Below are positions 33,902 to 47,135 of a stretch of DNA of 64,000 bases, in pieces; position 1 is the first letter of the stretch, and the number at the start of each line of letters is the position of its first letter. This DNA is from an uncultured Stomatobaculum sp. (lineage in GTDB: Bacteria; Bacillota; Clostridia; Lachnospirales; Lachnospiraceae). The notes below the pieces were generated by a model. That model was not told the DNA's origin. It worked only from the letters and a program-made list of their open reading frames with translations, and searched no databases. The translations under genes were made by a program, and so were the position numbers. The stretch lies in assembly GCF_937924975.1 (NCBI RefSeq), contig NZ_CALEYG010000035.1, positions 10,043 to 74,042 of the forward strand, read 5' to 3'.

Positions 33902-34566
33902 CAAAAACCTATGCGGTTTCGCTGAGGGACGGGACAAAGGTGAATGTCACTGTCTCCGACGAGCCCTGGCGGGGCGATGTCAATGTGACGGACTGGGAGG
34001 CGGTGACCGAGAGTCTGCTCCTTCGGGCGGCCTGCCGGAAGTGCGGCCGTCCCGCGCCGATTGCGGAGACAGAGCGTCTCTTTCTCCGCGAGCTCTCGAT
34101 GGAAGACCTCCCTGCCCTGCGGACTTTTTCGCTCCCGGCGAAAGAGAATCGCTATCTCGGCGGCGACTGGGAGGGGCTCAAAGACGAAGCGTTTTTGCGG
34201 CGCTATATCGAGACGCAATATGCGTTTTTTGACTACGGCCTCTGGGCGCTCTTTCGGCGCGCGGGAGAGCTGCGCGAAGCACACTTTCTCGGGCTGGTCG
34301 GATTCTCGCCGGAGGAGCCGCCGGAACTGGGTTACGCCTTGCGGCCCGAAGCGAGAGGACAGGGCTATGCGGCGGAAGCGGGGCTCGCAGCCCTTCGCTA
34401 TGCCGAAAGAGAACTCGGATTTACGGCAGCGCAGATACGCGTTGTGCCGGAAAACCGGGCCGGATGCGCGGTCGCGGCAAAAATCGAAGAGCAGTGGAAC
34501 CGTGCGGGCGGCGCGCCTCAGTGCCGCCTTTTTGTAAAGCATGAAAGTTCTGTATACAAAGACTGA
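33898..34566 (+). CDS. GNAT-family N-acetyltransferase
   Basis: The frame holds 222 residues if it starts at the TTG at 33898, which overlaps the cyclophilin stop (TTGA). No ATG or GTG lies close by with a good ribosome site, so the start is uncertain. The first 55 residues, with CRKCGRP, form a separate small region. From TERLFLRELSMEDL (near 60) the rest is a GNAT domain of the RimJ/RimL type with LGYALRPEARGQGYAAEAGLAAL as the acetyl-CoA loop. The acceptor is unknown. Confidence 0.75.
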   Translation: MTKTYAVSLRDGTKVNVTVSDEPWRGDVNVTDWEAVTESLLLRAACRKCGRPAPIAETERLFLRELSMEDLPALRTFSLPAKENRYLGGDWEGLKDEAFLRRYIETQYAFFDYGLWALFRRAGELREAHFLGLVGFSPEEPPELGYALRPEARGQGYAAEAGLAALRYAERELGFTAAQIRVVPENRAGCAVAAKIEEQWNRAGGAPQCRLFVKHESSVYKD

Positions 34567-34612
34567 GCGAGAGCGCCGGAATGCGGCACGGTGTGTCGAC
34601 AGGGGAGTTGGT

Positions 34613-35527
34613 ATGGAAACAGGAAGGGAGAGCGTCCGCGCGCGGGCGTTTGCAAAAATCAATCTGGGGCTTGCGGTGCTCGGCACCCGGGCGGACGGCT
34701 ATCACTTGCTCCGAACGGGGATGCAGAGTATAAGCCTTGCGGACGAGCTCTTGCTCACGCGGACGGAAGAAGCGGGCATAACGCTTTGCTGCGATGAGCC
34801 GTCGCTGCCGACCGACGGGCGGAATCTCGCCGTTCGGGCAGCGGAAGCGGTGTTTCGGCACTGCGGTCTTTCGGGCGGCGTCCGGATTGAACTGAAAAAA
34901 CGGATTCCCGCGGAGGCAGGGCTCGGCGGCGGCTCGGCAGACGCGGCGGCTGTTCTGCGGGGACTGAGAGCCCTCTTTGCGCTGCCGCTCGGCGACGAAG
35001 CGTTGCGCGCTCTCGCACTCCCGCTCGGCGCCGATGTGCCCTTCTGTGTGAGCGGCGGAACCATGCTCGCGGAGGGCATAGGCGAAGCGCTCTCACCGCT
35101 CTCTCCGATGCCGCCCTGCCATCTGGTCGTCGTGAAGCCGCCCTGCGGCAGTTCGACCAAGGCCGTCTACGCGGCGCTCTCGCTCTCGGCCATGGCCCCC
35201 TGGGAGCAGCCGGATGCGAGACTATTGGAAAATGCGCTGCAGGGACAGAATGTGACGCTGCTCGGCGCTTCGCTGCAGAACGCGCTCGAAAAGCCGGCGA
35301 CAGAGCTATATCCCGTCCTCCTCGACTATCGGCAGTTTCTCACGGAGAGCGGCGCCGCGGGCGCCGCGATGAGCGGCAGCGGCTCGGCTTTCTTTGCGGT
35401 GTTCCCGGAGGCTGAGCGAGACAGAGCGGAACAGTGTATCGCGACAGGGAAAGAACAGTTTCCGGCAGCAACATTCTTTTTGTGCCGCCCGGTTTCTGCG
35501 GAAGAAGTCAGCGCGTCGACCTTATGA
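34613..35527 (+). CDS. ispE: 4-diphosphocytidyl-2-C-methyl-D-erythritol kinase
   Basis: The protein has 304 residues from the ATG at 34613, after AGGGGAG. It is a GHMP kinase of the MEP isoprenoid route that phosphorylates the 2-hydroxyl of CDP-methylerythritol. AKINLGLAVLGTRADGYHLL near residue 14 and PAEAGLGGGSADAAA near 98 (the ATP loop) are diagnostic, and GSGSAFFA near 258 is the third GHMP motif. It supplies precursors for undecaprenyl phosphate, which the glycan genes use. Confidence 0.95.
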   Translation: METGRESVRARAFAKINLGLAVLGTRADGYHLLRTGMQSISLADELLLTRTEEAGITLCCDEPSLPTDGRNLAVRAAEAVFRHCGLSGGVRIELKKRIPAEAGLGGGSADAAAVLRGLRALFALPLGDEALRALALPLGADVPFCVSGGTMLAEGIGEALSPLSPMPPCHLVVVKPPCGSSTKAVYAALSLSAMAPWEQPDARLLENALQGQNVTLLGASLQNALEKPATELYPVLLDYRQFLTESGAAGAAMSGSGSAFFAVFPEAERDRAEQCIATGKEQFPAATFFLCRPVSAEEVSASTL

Positions 35528-35552
35528 GCGCGCGGAACAGGAAGGAGGCGCT

Positions 35553-36269
35553 ATGCCGGAAGAATTTAAGATGACGGTCAATGAGTATATGCCGCTTCGC
35601 GATGTTGTATTTCACACCTTACGGCAGGCAATTTTAAAGGGCGAGATGGAACCCGGCGAGCGCCTGATGGAAATTCAGCTCGCAAAGAAGCTCGGTGTGA
35701 GTCGCACGCCGATTCGCGAAGCCATCCGGAAGCTGGAACTCGAGGGACTGGTCACGATGATACCGCGCCGCGGCGCGGAGGTGGCCGGCATCACGGAGAA
35801 GAGTCTCCGTGATGTGCTCGAAGTGCGCCGGGCGCTCGAGGATCTCGCAGTCGAGCTCGCGGTGGAGCGCATGAACAGCGATGACATTGAGCGGCTCGAA
35901 GCGGCCAGAATCGGCTTTCGCGAGGCGCTCGATGCGAAGGATATGATACGGATCGCGCAGGCGGACGAGCTTTTCCACGACGCGATTTATGCGGGCACAT
36001 ATAACGACAAGCTCGTACAGATGTTGAACAATCTGCGCGACCAGATGTACCGCTATCGCCTGGAGTATATCAAGGATACCGGCAAGCGCCAGATTCTGCT
36101 CCACGAGCACGAGCAGATTCTGACGGCGGTGAAGACGCGAAACATTACGCTCGCGCGTCAGACGATGCGAGAGCACATTGACAACCAGGAGCTCACGATT
36201 TCCAAGCGTCTCAGCGAGGAACTCCTGGAGAAGAAAAGCGCAAAACGAAAAGAGGCAAAGAAAAGATGA
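35553..36269 (+). CDS. GntR-family regulator, FadR/FCD type
   Basis: The protein has 238 residues from the ATG at 35553, after GGAGG. An N-terminal winged helix-turn-helix is shown by LRQAILKGEMEPGERL and KKLGVSRTPIREAIRKLELEGL. From about residue 85 an all-helical FCD ligand domain follows (EVRRALEDLAVELA; DELFHDAI), usually binding a small carboxylic acid with a metal. The ligand is unknown. The start of ddl overlaps its stop by 4 bases, so it may regulate its own operon with ddl and murI. Confidence 0.92.
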   Translation: MPEEFKMTVNEYMPLRDVVFHTLRQAILKGEMEPGERLMEIQLAKKLGVSRTPIREAIRKLELEGLVTMIPRRGAEVAGITEKSLRDVLEVRRALEDLAVELAVERMNSDDIERLEAARIGFREALDAKDMIRIAQADELFHDAIYAGTYNDKLVQMLNNLRDQMYRYRLEYIKDTGKRQILLHEHEQILTAVKTRNITLARQTMREHIDNQELTISKRLSEELLEKKSAKRKEAKKR

Positions 36270-37327
36270 GTAAGAAAACAGTTGCGGTACTATTCGGCGG
36301 GCAGTCCTCGGAGCACGAGATTTCCTGCCTCTCGGCGGCAAATATCATTCACAACATTGATCGCGAAGCCTATGATCTCGTGCTGGTCGGCATCACGAAG
36401 GAGGGACACTGGGTCAAGGTGAGCCGCGTCGAGGACATCGAGGACGGCAGCTGGAGAGAGTCGAAGATCGGCGCCGTGCTCTCGCCGGACGCAACGGAGC
36501 AGTGCCTCATGATTCATGAGCAGGCTGCGATTACCCGCGTGAAAATAGACCTCGTGTTCCCGGTGTTGCACGGCCTCTACGGCGAGGACGGCACCATTCA
36601 GGGCCTCTGCAAACTCGCGCGGATTCCGTTCGTGGGCTGTGGCGTCACGGCGTCGGCGGTCGGCATGGACAAAGGCGTTGCCAAGCTGGTCGTGCATTCG
36701 CTCGGTATCCGCCAGGCGGATTTCCTCCTGGTGACGAGTCAGGAACTCAAGGATATGTGCGCCGTCATCGACCGAACAGAGGATCGTTTTTCTTACCCCG
36801 TTTTCGTGAAACCCTGCAATGCGGGCTCGAGTTGCGGTGTGACCAAGGTGCACAAGAGAGAGGAGCTCGCGGAGGCGCTCCGCGAGGCGGCGCGCTTTGA
36901 CAGCCGCATTCTGATCGAGGAGTGCATTGTGGGGCGCGAGATTGAGTGCGCGGTACTCGGCGGCGGCGCACGCCCGGTACAGGCGAGCGGTGTCGGCGAA
37001 ATTCTTGCGGCGGCCGATTTCTATGACTACGATGCGAAATACTACAATGCGGAGTCGAAGACCGTTGTGGATCCGGAGCTCCCGGAAGACAGCGCAGAGG
37101 AAGTGCGCCAATCGGCAGTCCGCATCTTTGAGGCAATCGACGGCTACGGTTTGTCCCGCGTCGACTTCTTTGTGACGGCGGCGGGAGAGGTCGTTTTCAA
37201 CGAGATCAATACCATGCCCGGCTTCACGGCAATCAGCATGTATCCGATGCTCTTTGCGGCGCGCGGCAAAGACAAGAAGACGCTTGTGAAAGAGCTCATG
37301 GAGCTCGCGTTTGAGAGAGAGGCCTGA
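36266..37327 (+). CDS. ddl: D-alanine--D-alanine ligase
   Basis: The protein has 353 residues. It joins two D-alanines with ATP for the peptidoglycan stem peptide. LFGGQSSEHEIS at the N-terminus, LHGLYGEDG near residue 96, the ATP-grasp domain, and FNEINTMPGFT near 311 with the metal-binding residues are all present. Together with murI directly after it, the operon supplies D-amino acid parts of the wall. Confidence 0.95.
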   Translation: MSKKTVAVLFGGQSSEHEISCLSAANIIHNIDREAYDLVLVGITKEGHWVKVSRVEDIEDGSWRESKIGAVLSPDATEQCLMIHEQAAITRVKIDLVFPVLHGLYGEDGTIQGLCKLARIPFVGCGVTASAVGMDKGVAKLVVHSLGIRQADFLLVTSQELKDMCAVIDRTEDRFSYPVFVKPCNAGSSCGVTKVHKREELAEALREAARFDSRILIEECIVGREIECAVLGGGARPVQASGVGEILAAADFYDYDAKYYNAESKTVVDPELPEDSAEEVRQSAVRIFEAIDGYGLSRVDFFVTAAGEVVFNEINTMPGFTAISMYPMLFAARGKDKKTLVKELMELAFEREA

Positions 37328-38221
37328 ATGGACGGCGAGACGTTTGACGAGCAGGATCCGGTCAAACTTTATGTGCCGAAGCGGGAGCGCCGTGAGCGGT
37401 TCACCATCGACGCGCACGCCCCGATCGGCGTATTTGACTCCGGCATCGGCGGACTCACAGTCGTGAGAGAGCTGATGCGCCAGATTCCCGACGAGCGCAT
37501 GGTGTATTTCGGCGACACGGCGCGCCTGCCCTACGGCGCAAAGTCGCGGGACACGATTATACGCTTTTCGCGCCAGATTGTGCGTTTCTTAAAGACGAAG
37601 GGTGTGAAGGCGATTGTGATTGCCTGCAATACGGCGAGCTCCCACGCGTTAAAAACCCTCGCCGAGGAGAACGATATTCCGGTGATCGGGGTGATTTACG
37701 CAGGCGCGCTGAGCGCGGTGCGCGCCACAAAGAACGGGCGCATCGGCGTGATCGGCACGCGCGGCACGGTCAACTCCGAAATTTATCCGAAGGTCATTCA
37801 GAGCATTTCGCCGGGCATCCGCGTGTTTCAGAAAGCCTGCCCCATGTTTGTGCCGCTCGTCGAGGAGGGGCTTTTACACGACAGCGTGACGGACGAAATG
37901 GCGGCGCGCTATCTGCAGGAACTGAAGGAGAAGTATGTCGACACGCTGGTGCTCGGCTGCACGCATTACCCGCTGATCCGGAGTACCATCGGGCGCATCA
38001 TGGGCGAGGAAGTGACGCTCGTGAATCCGGCCTACGAGACCGCGACGGAACTCCGGGATATCCTTGCGCGGGAAAAGCTCTTAAACCCGGGGGACGGAAA
38101 CATGGAGGGCAAGTATCGCTTCTATGTGAGCGATCTCGCCGAGAATTTTCAGGATTTCGCCAACTCCATTTTGCCGACGGAACACCTGGAGGCGAAAAAA
38201 ATCGAAATCGAAGAATATTGA
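37328..38221 (+). CDS. murI: Glutamate racemase with N-terminal extension
   Basis: The protein has 297 residues. It makes D-glutamate for peptidoglycan. The catalytic cysteines are in ACNTASSH (near residue 100) and LGCTHYPL (near 215), and IGVFDSGIGG marks the start of the fold. That motif begins about 35 residues into the protein; the family normally begins it within the first ten. The extension is charged and of unknown role; a later start codon is possible but none is well placed. The ATG adjoins the ddl stop. Confidence 0.93.
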   Translation: MDGETFDEQDPVKLYVPKRERRERFTIDAHAPIGVFDSGIGGLTVVRELMRQIPDERMVYFGDTARLPYGAKSRDTIIRFSRQIVRFLKTKGVKAIVIACNTASSHALKTLAEENDIPVIGVIYAGALSAVRATKNGRIGVIGTRGTVNSEIYPKVIQSISPGIRVFQKACPMFVPLVEEGLLHDSVTDEMAARYLQELKEKYVDTLVLGCTHYPLIRSTIGRIMGEEVTLVNPAYETATELRDILAREKLLNPGDGNMEGKYRFYVSDLAENFQDFANSILPTEHLEAKKIEIEEY

Positions 38222-38236
38222 CGGGGAGGGAGAGCC

Positions 38237-38683
38237 ATGACGGAAGATGTGCTGGTGACCATCAGCGGCAAGCATCTGATCGGCGGCGAGAGCGAGGACG
38301 TGGAACTCCTGGTGCCGGGAACCTACCGATGCACGGACGAGGGCATTCATGAGATTGTCTATGAGGAGCCTGCGGAAGAGGAAAGTTTCGGCACGAAAAA
38401 CACGCTGCGAATCGACGGCAACTCGATGCGCATCGAAAAGCGCGGGGTCTGCACGGCGGAACTCTGCTTCTTAAACAGCGCGGCGCGCACGCTCTGCAAC
38501 TACCGGACGCCCTACGGCACCTTTTTGATCGGCATCAGCACCTCGGATTTCCGCGTCACGGTCACGGAGAACTGCATTACGGCGGAGCTGATTTATGCGA
38601 TGGATGTCGGTGATGCGTTTCTGAAAGACTGCGAGATGAAGGTCGAAGTACGCGCGAGAGAGGGGATGCCGGACGAGATCTGA
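38237..38683 (+). CDS. DUF1934-family protein
   Basis: The protein has 148 residues. A small beta-barrel-like protein of the DUF1934 type, recognised by the N-terminal VLVTISGKHL and the TPYGTF...ISTSDF region near residue 95. It is cytosolic, with no catalytic motif. It follows murI by 15 bases after GGGGAGGGAG. The family is common in Firmicutes; its function is unknown. Confidence 0.75.
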   Translation: MTEDVLVTISGKHLIGGESEDVELLVPGTYRCTDEGIHEIVYEEPAEEESFGTKNTLRIDGNSMRIEKRGVCTAELCFLNSAARTLCNYRTPYGTFLIGISTSDFRVTVTENCITAELIYAMDVGDAFLKDCEMKVEVRAREGMPDEI

Positions 38684-38694
38684 ATGACGGGCAC

Positions 38695-38731
38695 AAAAAA
38701 AACAGGCGCTTTCGCGCCTGCTGTTTTTGTA
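38695..38731. terminator. Bidirectional terminator between convergent genes
   Basis: A-run, CAGGCGC (38703-38709), loop TTTC, GCGCCTG (38714-38720) and T-run. Confidence 0.85.
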
Positions 38732-39181
38732 TTATTTTCTGTGAAGAATGCGGTCTAAGAGGGAGCGCTTCTTCGGGATTGCGGGAACCGCGCCGCCGCG
38801 CACGCCCTTCACCTCGACGATGTAAATGCCGCTCACAATGACCTTGCATTCCTGCTTCAGCGGAAGCTGCCGGAAGGCTGTCTCATCCGCCATCAGGGTG
38901 ATGATCTTTGCGCCGACCTTTGCCTTCACGACCGGGACTTTCATCCAGCGGAGATAGAAGGGGGTCTGCTCCCAGACCAGTTTCGGAAAGCCGGCGTCTT
39001 TCAGCTTGACTTTCTTTTTGTCAATCGGCAACATCGTGACGAGCTGCTTGGCCGCCTCGAAGGCCGGTTGCGAAGCCGCCTGTTTCTCTTGTAAGCGCCT
39101 GCCGACAAAATAGAGTACGGCAAGTGCGACTGCCGCGATCACAAGGAGCACGAGCAGTACCGTGAGTACGGTATTCATCAT
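38732..39181 (-). CDS. Single-pass membrane protein of unknown function
   Basis: The protein has 149 residues, with one hydrophobic N-terminal helix (about 4-26) followed by a charged cytosolic or periplasmic domain rich in Lys and Val, without cysteine motifs. It resembles uncharacterised proteins found before rpoB in some Clostridia, but I do not recognise a named family. It reads away from rpoB and converges on the DUF1934 gene. Confidence 0.65.
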   Translation of the reverse strand: MMNTVLTVLLVLLVIAAVALAVLYFVGRRLQEKQAASQPAFEAAKQLVTMLPIDKKKVKLKDAGFPKLVWEQTPFYLRWMKVPVVKAKVGAKIITLMADETAFRQLPLKQECKVIVSGIYIVEVKGVRGGAVPAIPKKRSLLDRILHRK

Positions 39182-39282
39182 TGTCTGGAATCCCCCGTCA
39201 ATTTTTGTTTTACGTCTATCCTGAAAATAAAGGGACGCTTCAAAAGTATAGCAGAGTCGGAAAAAATACGCAAGACTGTCGC

Positions 39283-39311
39283 TTGACAGCTTGCAATCGG
39301 AATGTTAGGAT
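39283..39311 (+). promoter_or_regulatory. Promoter of rpoBC
   Basis: Perfect TTGACA (39283-39288), 17 bases and TAGGAT (39306-39311). A leader of about 105 bases follows before rpoB. It holds an imperfect hairpin (AGGCC/GGCCT and GGG/CCC, 39337-39369). Confidence 0.75.
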
Positions 39312-39420
39312 GAAGTTTGCACTATTGTGGACTCGTAGGCCTTTAGGGAGAAGTATGCCCTTTGGGCCTTAATCCGCACGGGTAACCATTGGTCTTTCAA
39401 GTATAGGGGTGATAACGTAC

Positions 39421-42400
39421 ATGGAAAAAAGCAATATGCGTCCGATTAAAGCCGGAAAGGGCATTCGCATGAGCTTCTCCCGCCAGAAGGAAGTTTTGCA
39501 GATGCCGAACCTCATAGAGATCCAGAAGGATTCTTACGACTGGTTCCTGGGTGAGGGATTGCGGGAGGTATTCCGCGATATTTTCCCCATTGAGGATTTT
39601 GCCGGACACCTCAGTCTGGATTTTGTGGATTTTCAGCTCTACCGCGATGAGGCAAAGTACACCATTGCGGAGTGCAAGGAGCGGGATGCCACCTATGCAG
39701 CCCCGATGAAGGTCAAAGTACGGCTGTACAATAAGGATAAGGACGAGCATAAGGAGCACGAAGTTTTCATGGGCGATCTGCCGCTCATGACGGACACCGG
39801 TTCCTTTGTCATCAACGGCGCAGAGCGCGTCATCGTAAGCCAGCTGGTTCGTTCCCCCGGTATTTACTATACGATTGAACATGATAAGGTCGGAAAGGAA
39901 TGCTACTTCTGCCAGGTGATCCCGAACCGCGGCGCATGGCTCGAGTACGAGACCGACTCGAACGACGTGTTTAATGTCCGCGTTGACAGAACGAGAAAGG
40001 TGCCGGTCACGGTGCTGCTTCGCGCGCTCGGTCTCGGCACGAACGATGAGATCAAGGCGCTGTTCGGCGACGAGCCGAAGCTCGAGGCGAGCTTCCTGAA
40101 GGATTCGACCGAGAACTACGCGGACGGTCTTCTTGAACTCTACCGCAAGATTCGTCCGGGCGAGCCGCTCTCGGTCGAGTCGGCGGAAGGCCTGTTGCGT
40201 TCGATGTTCTTTGACCCGCGCCGCTATGACCTTGCGCGCGTGGGCCGCTATAAATTCAATAAGAAGCTCCACTTAAAGAACCGCGTGGTCGGCAAGGAAC
40301 TCTTGGAGGATGCCGTGGATCCGAACACCGGCGAGATTCTCGCGGAGAGCGGCACGGTAATCACGAGAGAACTCGCGACCGAGATTCAGGACGCGGGCAT
40401 TCCGTATGTGATGGTGAAGGGCACGAGCACGCCCGAGCGCGCGCTGAAGGTGCTCTCGAACCTCATGGTCGATATTCGCAACTATGTCGACATGGAGAAC
40501 CCGACCGAATACGGCATCGTGGAGCCGGTCTACTATCCGGCGCTCATGGAAGTCCTGAAGGAGGCCGAGGAGAACAAGGTCGACGTCAAGAAGTACGTGA
40601 AGCGGCATGTGGATCGCCTGATTCCGAAGCACATCACGAAGGAAGATATTTTTGCTTCCATCAACTACAACATGCAGATCGAAGAGGGCATCGGTACGAC
40701 CGATGACATTGACCACCTCGGCAACCGCCGCATCCGTGCGGTCGGCGAGCTCCTGCAGAACCAGTACCGCATCGGTCTGTCCCGCATGGAGCGCGTGGTC
40801 AGAGAGCGCATGACGACCCAGGATATCAGCGAGATTACGCCGCAGTCCCTGATCAACATCAAGCCGGTCACGGCGGCGGTCAAAGAATTCTTCGGTTCTT
40901 CCCAGCTCTCGCAGTTCATGGACCAGAACAACCCGCTCTCGGAGCTCACGCACAAGAGAAGACTCTCGGCGCTCGGCCCGGGCGGTCTCTCGAGAGATCG
41001 CGCAGGCTTCGAGGTTCGAGACGTCCACTACACGCACTACGGCAGAATGTGCCCGATCGAGACCCCCGAGGGCCCGAACATCGGACTCATCAACTCGCTC
41101 GCAAGCTATGCGCGCATCAACCCCTACGGCTTTATCGAGGCGCCCTACCGCGTGGTTGACAAGTCCGAGGATCCGAAGAACCCGCGCGTCACGGATGATG
41201 TCGTGTATCTCGCGGCGGATGAGGAAGATAATTTTATTGTCGCACAGGCAAACGAGCCGCTCGACGAAGAGGGACACTTTGTCCACAACAATGTCTCCGG
41301 TCGACACAAAGAGGAGACTTCGGCGTTCCAGAAGCGCCTCATCGACCTGATGGACGTCTCGCCGAAGATGGTCTTCTCGGTCGCGACAAGCATGGTCCCG
41401 TTCCTCCAGAACGACGACGCAAACCGCGCCCTGATGGGCTCGAACATGCAGCGTCAGGCCGTTCCGCTCATGCTGACCGATGCGCCGGTCGTGAGCACCG
41501 GCATGGAAGCCAAGGCGGCGGTCGACTCCGGCGTCTGCCAGGTCGCGCGCCACGCGGGCACGGTCGTGATGAGCTCGGGCAGCGAAATCACGGTACGCCG
41601 CGACGATAACGGCGAGATTGAGCACTACAAGCTCACAAAGTTCCAGCGTTCGAACCAGTCGAACTCCTATAACCAGAAGCCCATCGTGAACGCGGGCGAC
41701 CATGTCGAGGAAGGCGAGGTCATCGCGGACGGTCCTTCGACCCACGACGGTGAGATCGGTCTCGGCAAGAACCCGCTGATCGGCTTCATGACCTGGGAGG
41801 GTTATAACTACGAGGACGCGGTTCTTCTCTCCGAGCGCCTGGTCCAGAACGATGTGTTCACCTCGATTCACATTGAGGAGTACGAGTGCGCATCGCGCGA
41901 CACGAAGCTCGGCGCGGAGGAAATCACGCGGGATGTCCCGGGTGTCGGCGACGACGCGCTTCGGGATCTCGATGACAACGGCATCATCCGCATCGGCGCG
42001 GAGGTTCGCGCCGGAGACATTCTGGTCGGCAAGGTGACGCCGAAGGGCGAGACCGAACTCACGGCGGAGGAGAGACTGCTCCGCGCAATCTTCGGCGAGA
42101 AGGCCAGAGAGGTCCGCGACACCTCGCTCAAGGTGCCGCACGGCGCCTACGGCACGGTCGTGGAGGCGCGTGTCTTTACGAGAGAGAACGGCGATGAGCT
42201 CTCTCCGGGCGTGAACCAGAATGTCCGCATTTATATCGCACAGAAGAGAAAGATTTCGGTCGGCGACAAAATGGCAGGCCGACACGGCAACAAGGGTGTT
42301 GTGTCGCGCGTGCTTCCGGTCGAGGATATGCCCTTCCTGCCGAACGGCCGTCCGCTCGACATTGTGCTGAATCCGCTCGGCGTGCCGTCGCGTATGAACA

Positions 42401-43260
42401 TCGGACAGGTCAAGGAGATTCACTTCTCGCTCGCTGCCAAGGTGCTCGGCTTCAACGTGAGCTCCCCGGTCTTTGACGGCGCGGACGAGAACGACATCAT
42501 GGATATGCTTGAGATGGCAAACGACTACGCAAACGGCAGCTTCGAGGACTTCAAGGCGAAGTACGGCGAAGTGCTGCGCCCGGAGGTCATGCAGTATCTC
42601 GAGGAACACCTCGATCACCGCGAGGAGTGGAAGGGTGTGCCGATTCAGCGAAACGGTAAGGTACAGCTCCGCGATGGCCGCACCGGCGAGCCGTTTGAGG
42701 GCGAGACCACGATCGGTTTCATGCATTACTTAAAGCTTCACCATCTGGTAGACGATAAGATTCACGCGCGTTCCACCGGTCCCTACGCAATGGTTACGCA
42801 GCAGCCGCTCGGCGGCAAGGCGCAGTTCGGCGGCCAGCGTTTCGGAGAGATGGAGGTCTGGGCGCTCGAGGCATACGGCGCAGCTTATACGCTGCAGGAG
42901 ATTCTGACCTTCAAGTCGGACGATGTCGTGGGCCGTGTCAAGACCTACGAGGCCATCATCAAGGGACAGAACATTCCGCAGGCAGGCGTGCCGGAGTCCT
43001 TCAAGGTGCTGCTCCGAGAGTTGCAGGCGCTGGGACTCGATGTGCGCGTGCTTCGCGAGAACGGCGAAGAGGTAGAACTGAAGGAAAATGTCGACGAGGA
43101 AAATGTGAGCATGCGCTCCATTCTCGAGGGCGATTCCAGACGCTACCGCGACGAGGACAACTTTGCGGGCGCGGGCTATTCGACGCAGGAGTTCCAGGAC
43201 GGCGAACTTGTGAACGTCGGAGAAGAAGCGACGGAAGATGACACACAGGGAGAAGCGTAA
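39421..43260 (+). CDS. rpoB: DNA-directed RNA polymerase beta subunit
   Basis: The protein has 1279 residues. RpoB forms half of the active-site cleft of RNA polymerase. The rifampicin region is shown by GSSQLSQFMDQNNPLSELTHKRRLSALGPGG (about residues 490-520), and GRHGNKGVVS near 955 is another universal motif. I chose the ATG at 39421, placed nine bases after AGGGGTGA; a GTG 12 bases upstream is possible. No rplJ or rplL gene precedes it. rpoC follows after 44 bases. Confidence 0.98.
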   Translation: MEKSNMRPIKAGKGIRMSFSRQKEVLQMPNLIEIQKDSYDWFLGEGLREVFRDIFPIEDFAGHLSLDFVDFQLYRDEAKYTIAECKERDATYAAPMKVKVRLYNKDKDEHKEHEVFMGDLPLMTDTGSFVINGAERVIVSQLVRSPGIYYTIEHDKVGKECYFCQVIPNRGAWLEYETDSNDVFNVRVDRTRKVPVTVLLRALGLGTNDEIKALFGDEPKLEASFLKDSTENYADGLLELYRKIRPGEPLSVESAEGLLRSMFFDPRRYDLARVGRYKFNKKLHLKNRVVGKELLEDAVDPNTGEILAESGTVITRELATEIQDAGIPYVMVKGTSTPERALKVLSNLMVDIRNYVDMENPTEYGIVEPVYYPALMEVLKEAEENKVDVKKYVKRHVDRLIPKHITKEDIFASINYNMQIEEGIGTTDDIDHLGNRRIRAVGELLQNQYRIGLSRMERVVRERMTTQDISEITPQSLINIKPVTAAVKEFFGSSQLSQFMDQNNPLSELTHKRRLSALGPGGLSRDRAGFEVRDVHYTHYGRMCPIETPEGPNIGLINSLASYARINPYGFIEAPYRVVDKSEDPKNPRVTDDVVYLAADEEDNFIVAQANEPLDEEGHFVHNNVSGRHKEETSAFQKRLIDLMDVSPKMVFSVATSMVPFLQNDDANRALMGSNMQRQAVPLMLTDAPVVSTGMEAKAAVDSGVCQVARHAGTVVMSSGSEITVRRDDNGEIEHYKLTKFQRSNQSNSYNQKPIVNAGDHVEEGEVIADGPSTHDGEIGLGKNPLIGFMTWEGYNYEDAVLLSERLVQNDVFTSIHIEEYECASRDTKLGAEEITRDVPGVGDDALRDLDDNGIIRIGAEVRAGDILVGKVTPKGETELTAEERLLRAIFGEKAREVRDTSLKVPHGAYGTVVEARVFTRENGDELSPGVNQNVRIYIAQKRKISVGDKMAGRHGNKGVVSRVLPVEDMPFLPNGRPLDIVLNPLGVPSRMNIGQVKEIHFSLAAKVLGFNVSSPVFDGADENDIMDMLEMANDYANGSFEDFKAKYGEVLRPEVMQYLEEHLDHREEWKGVPIQRNGKVQLRDGRTGEPFEGETTIGFMHYLKLHHLVDDKIHARSTGPYAMVTQQPLGGKAQFGGQRFGEMEVWALEAYGAAYTLQEILTFKSDDVVGRVKTYEAIIKGQNIPQAGVPESFKVLLRELQALGLDVRVLRENGEEVELKENVDEENVSMRSILEGDSRRYRDEDNFAGAGYSTQEFQDGELVNVGEEATEDDTQGEA

Positions 43261-43304
43261 GTGTCAGATCACTTCGCGGTTTCAAGAGAAGGAGGCTGTA
43301 CTGA

Positions 43305-46997
<3,693 letters not shown>

Positions 46998-47003
46998 GTC
47001 TGC

Positions 47004-47032
47004 TTGACAAACAAATAAATACAGCGTATATT
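47004..47032 (+). promoter_or_regulatory. Promoter of rpsL-rpsG-fusA
   Basis: Perfect TTGACA (47004-47009), 17 bases and TATATT (47027-47032), starting 6 bases after the rpoC stop. Confidence 0.8.
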
Positions 47033-47063
47033 GATATGGCGTGCCCTATGGACATGCCATATC
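47033..47063 (+). other. Leader hairpin of the str operon
   Basis: GATATGGC (47033-47040) pairs perfectly with GCCATATC (47056-47063), and GTG/CAT extends the stem to 11 pairs. It begins directly after the -10 element, near the likely start of the transcript. Its role (stability or translational control) is not known. Confidence 0.55.
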
Positions 47064-47135
47064 TTTATGTCCGGGAAACGCAAAAAACTGCAGGAACGCA
47101 ACCGCAGAACACTATCACAAGGAGGAAACAGAAGA

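Noticed and set aside
40273..42726. Long open frame (817 codons) on the minus strand inside rpoB
   Set aside because: It is the mirror of rpoB, caused by high G+C at third positions; the product is rich in Arg, His, Leu and Val without any fold, and rpoB on the other strand is certain.
46998..47135. A small L7Ae-like gene between rpoC and rpsL
   Set aside because: The space is only 138 bases and holds a promoter and hairpin; no coding frame fits.
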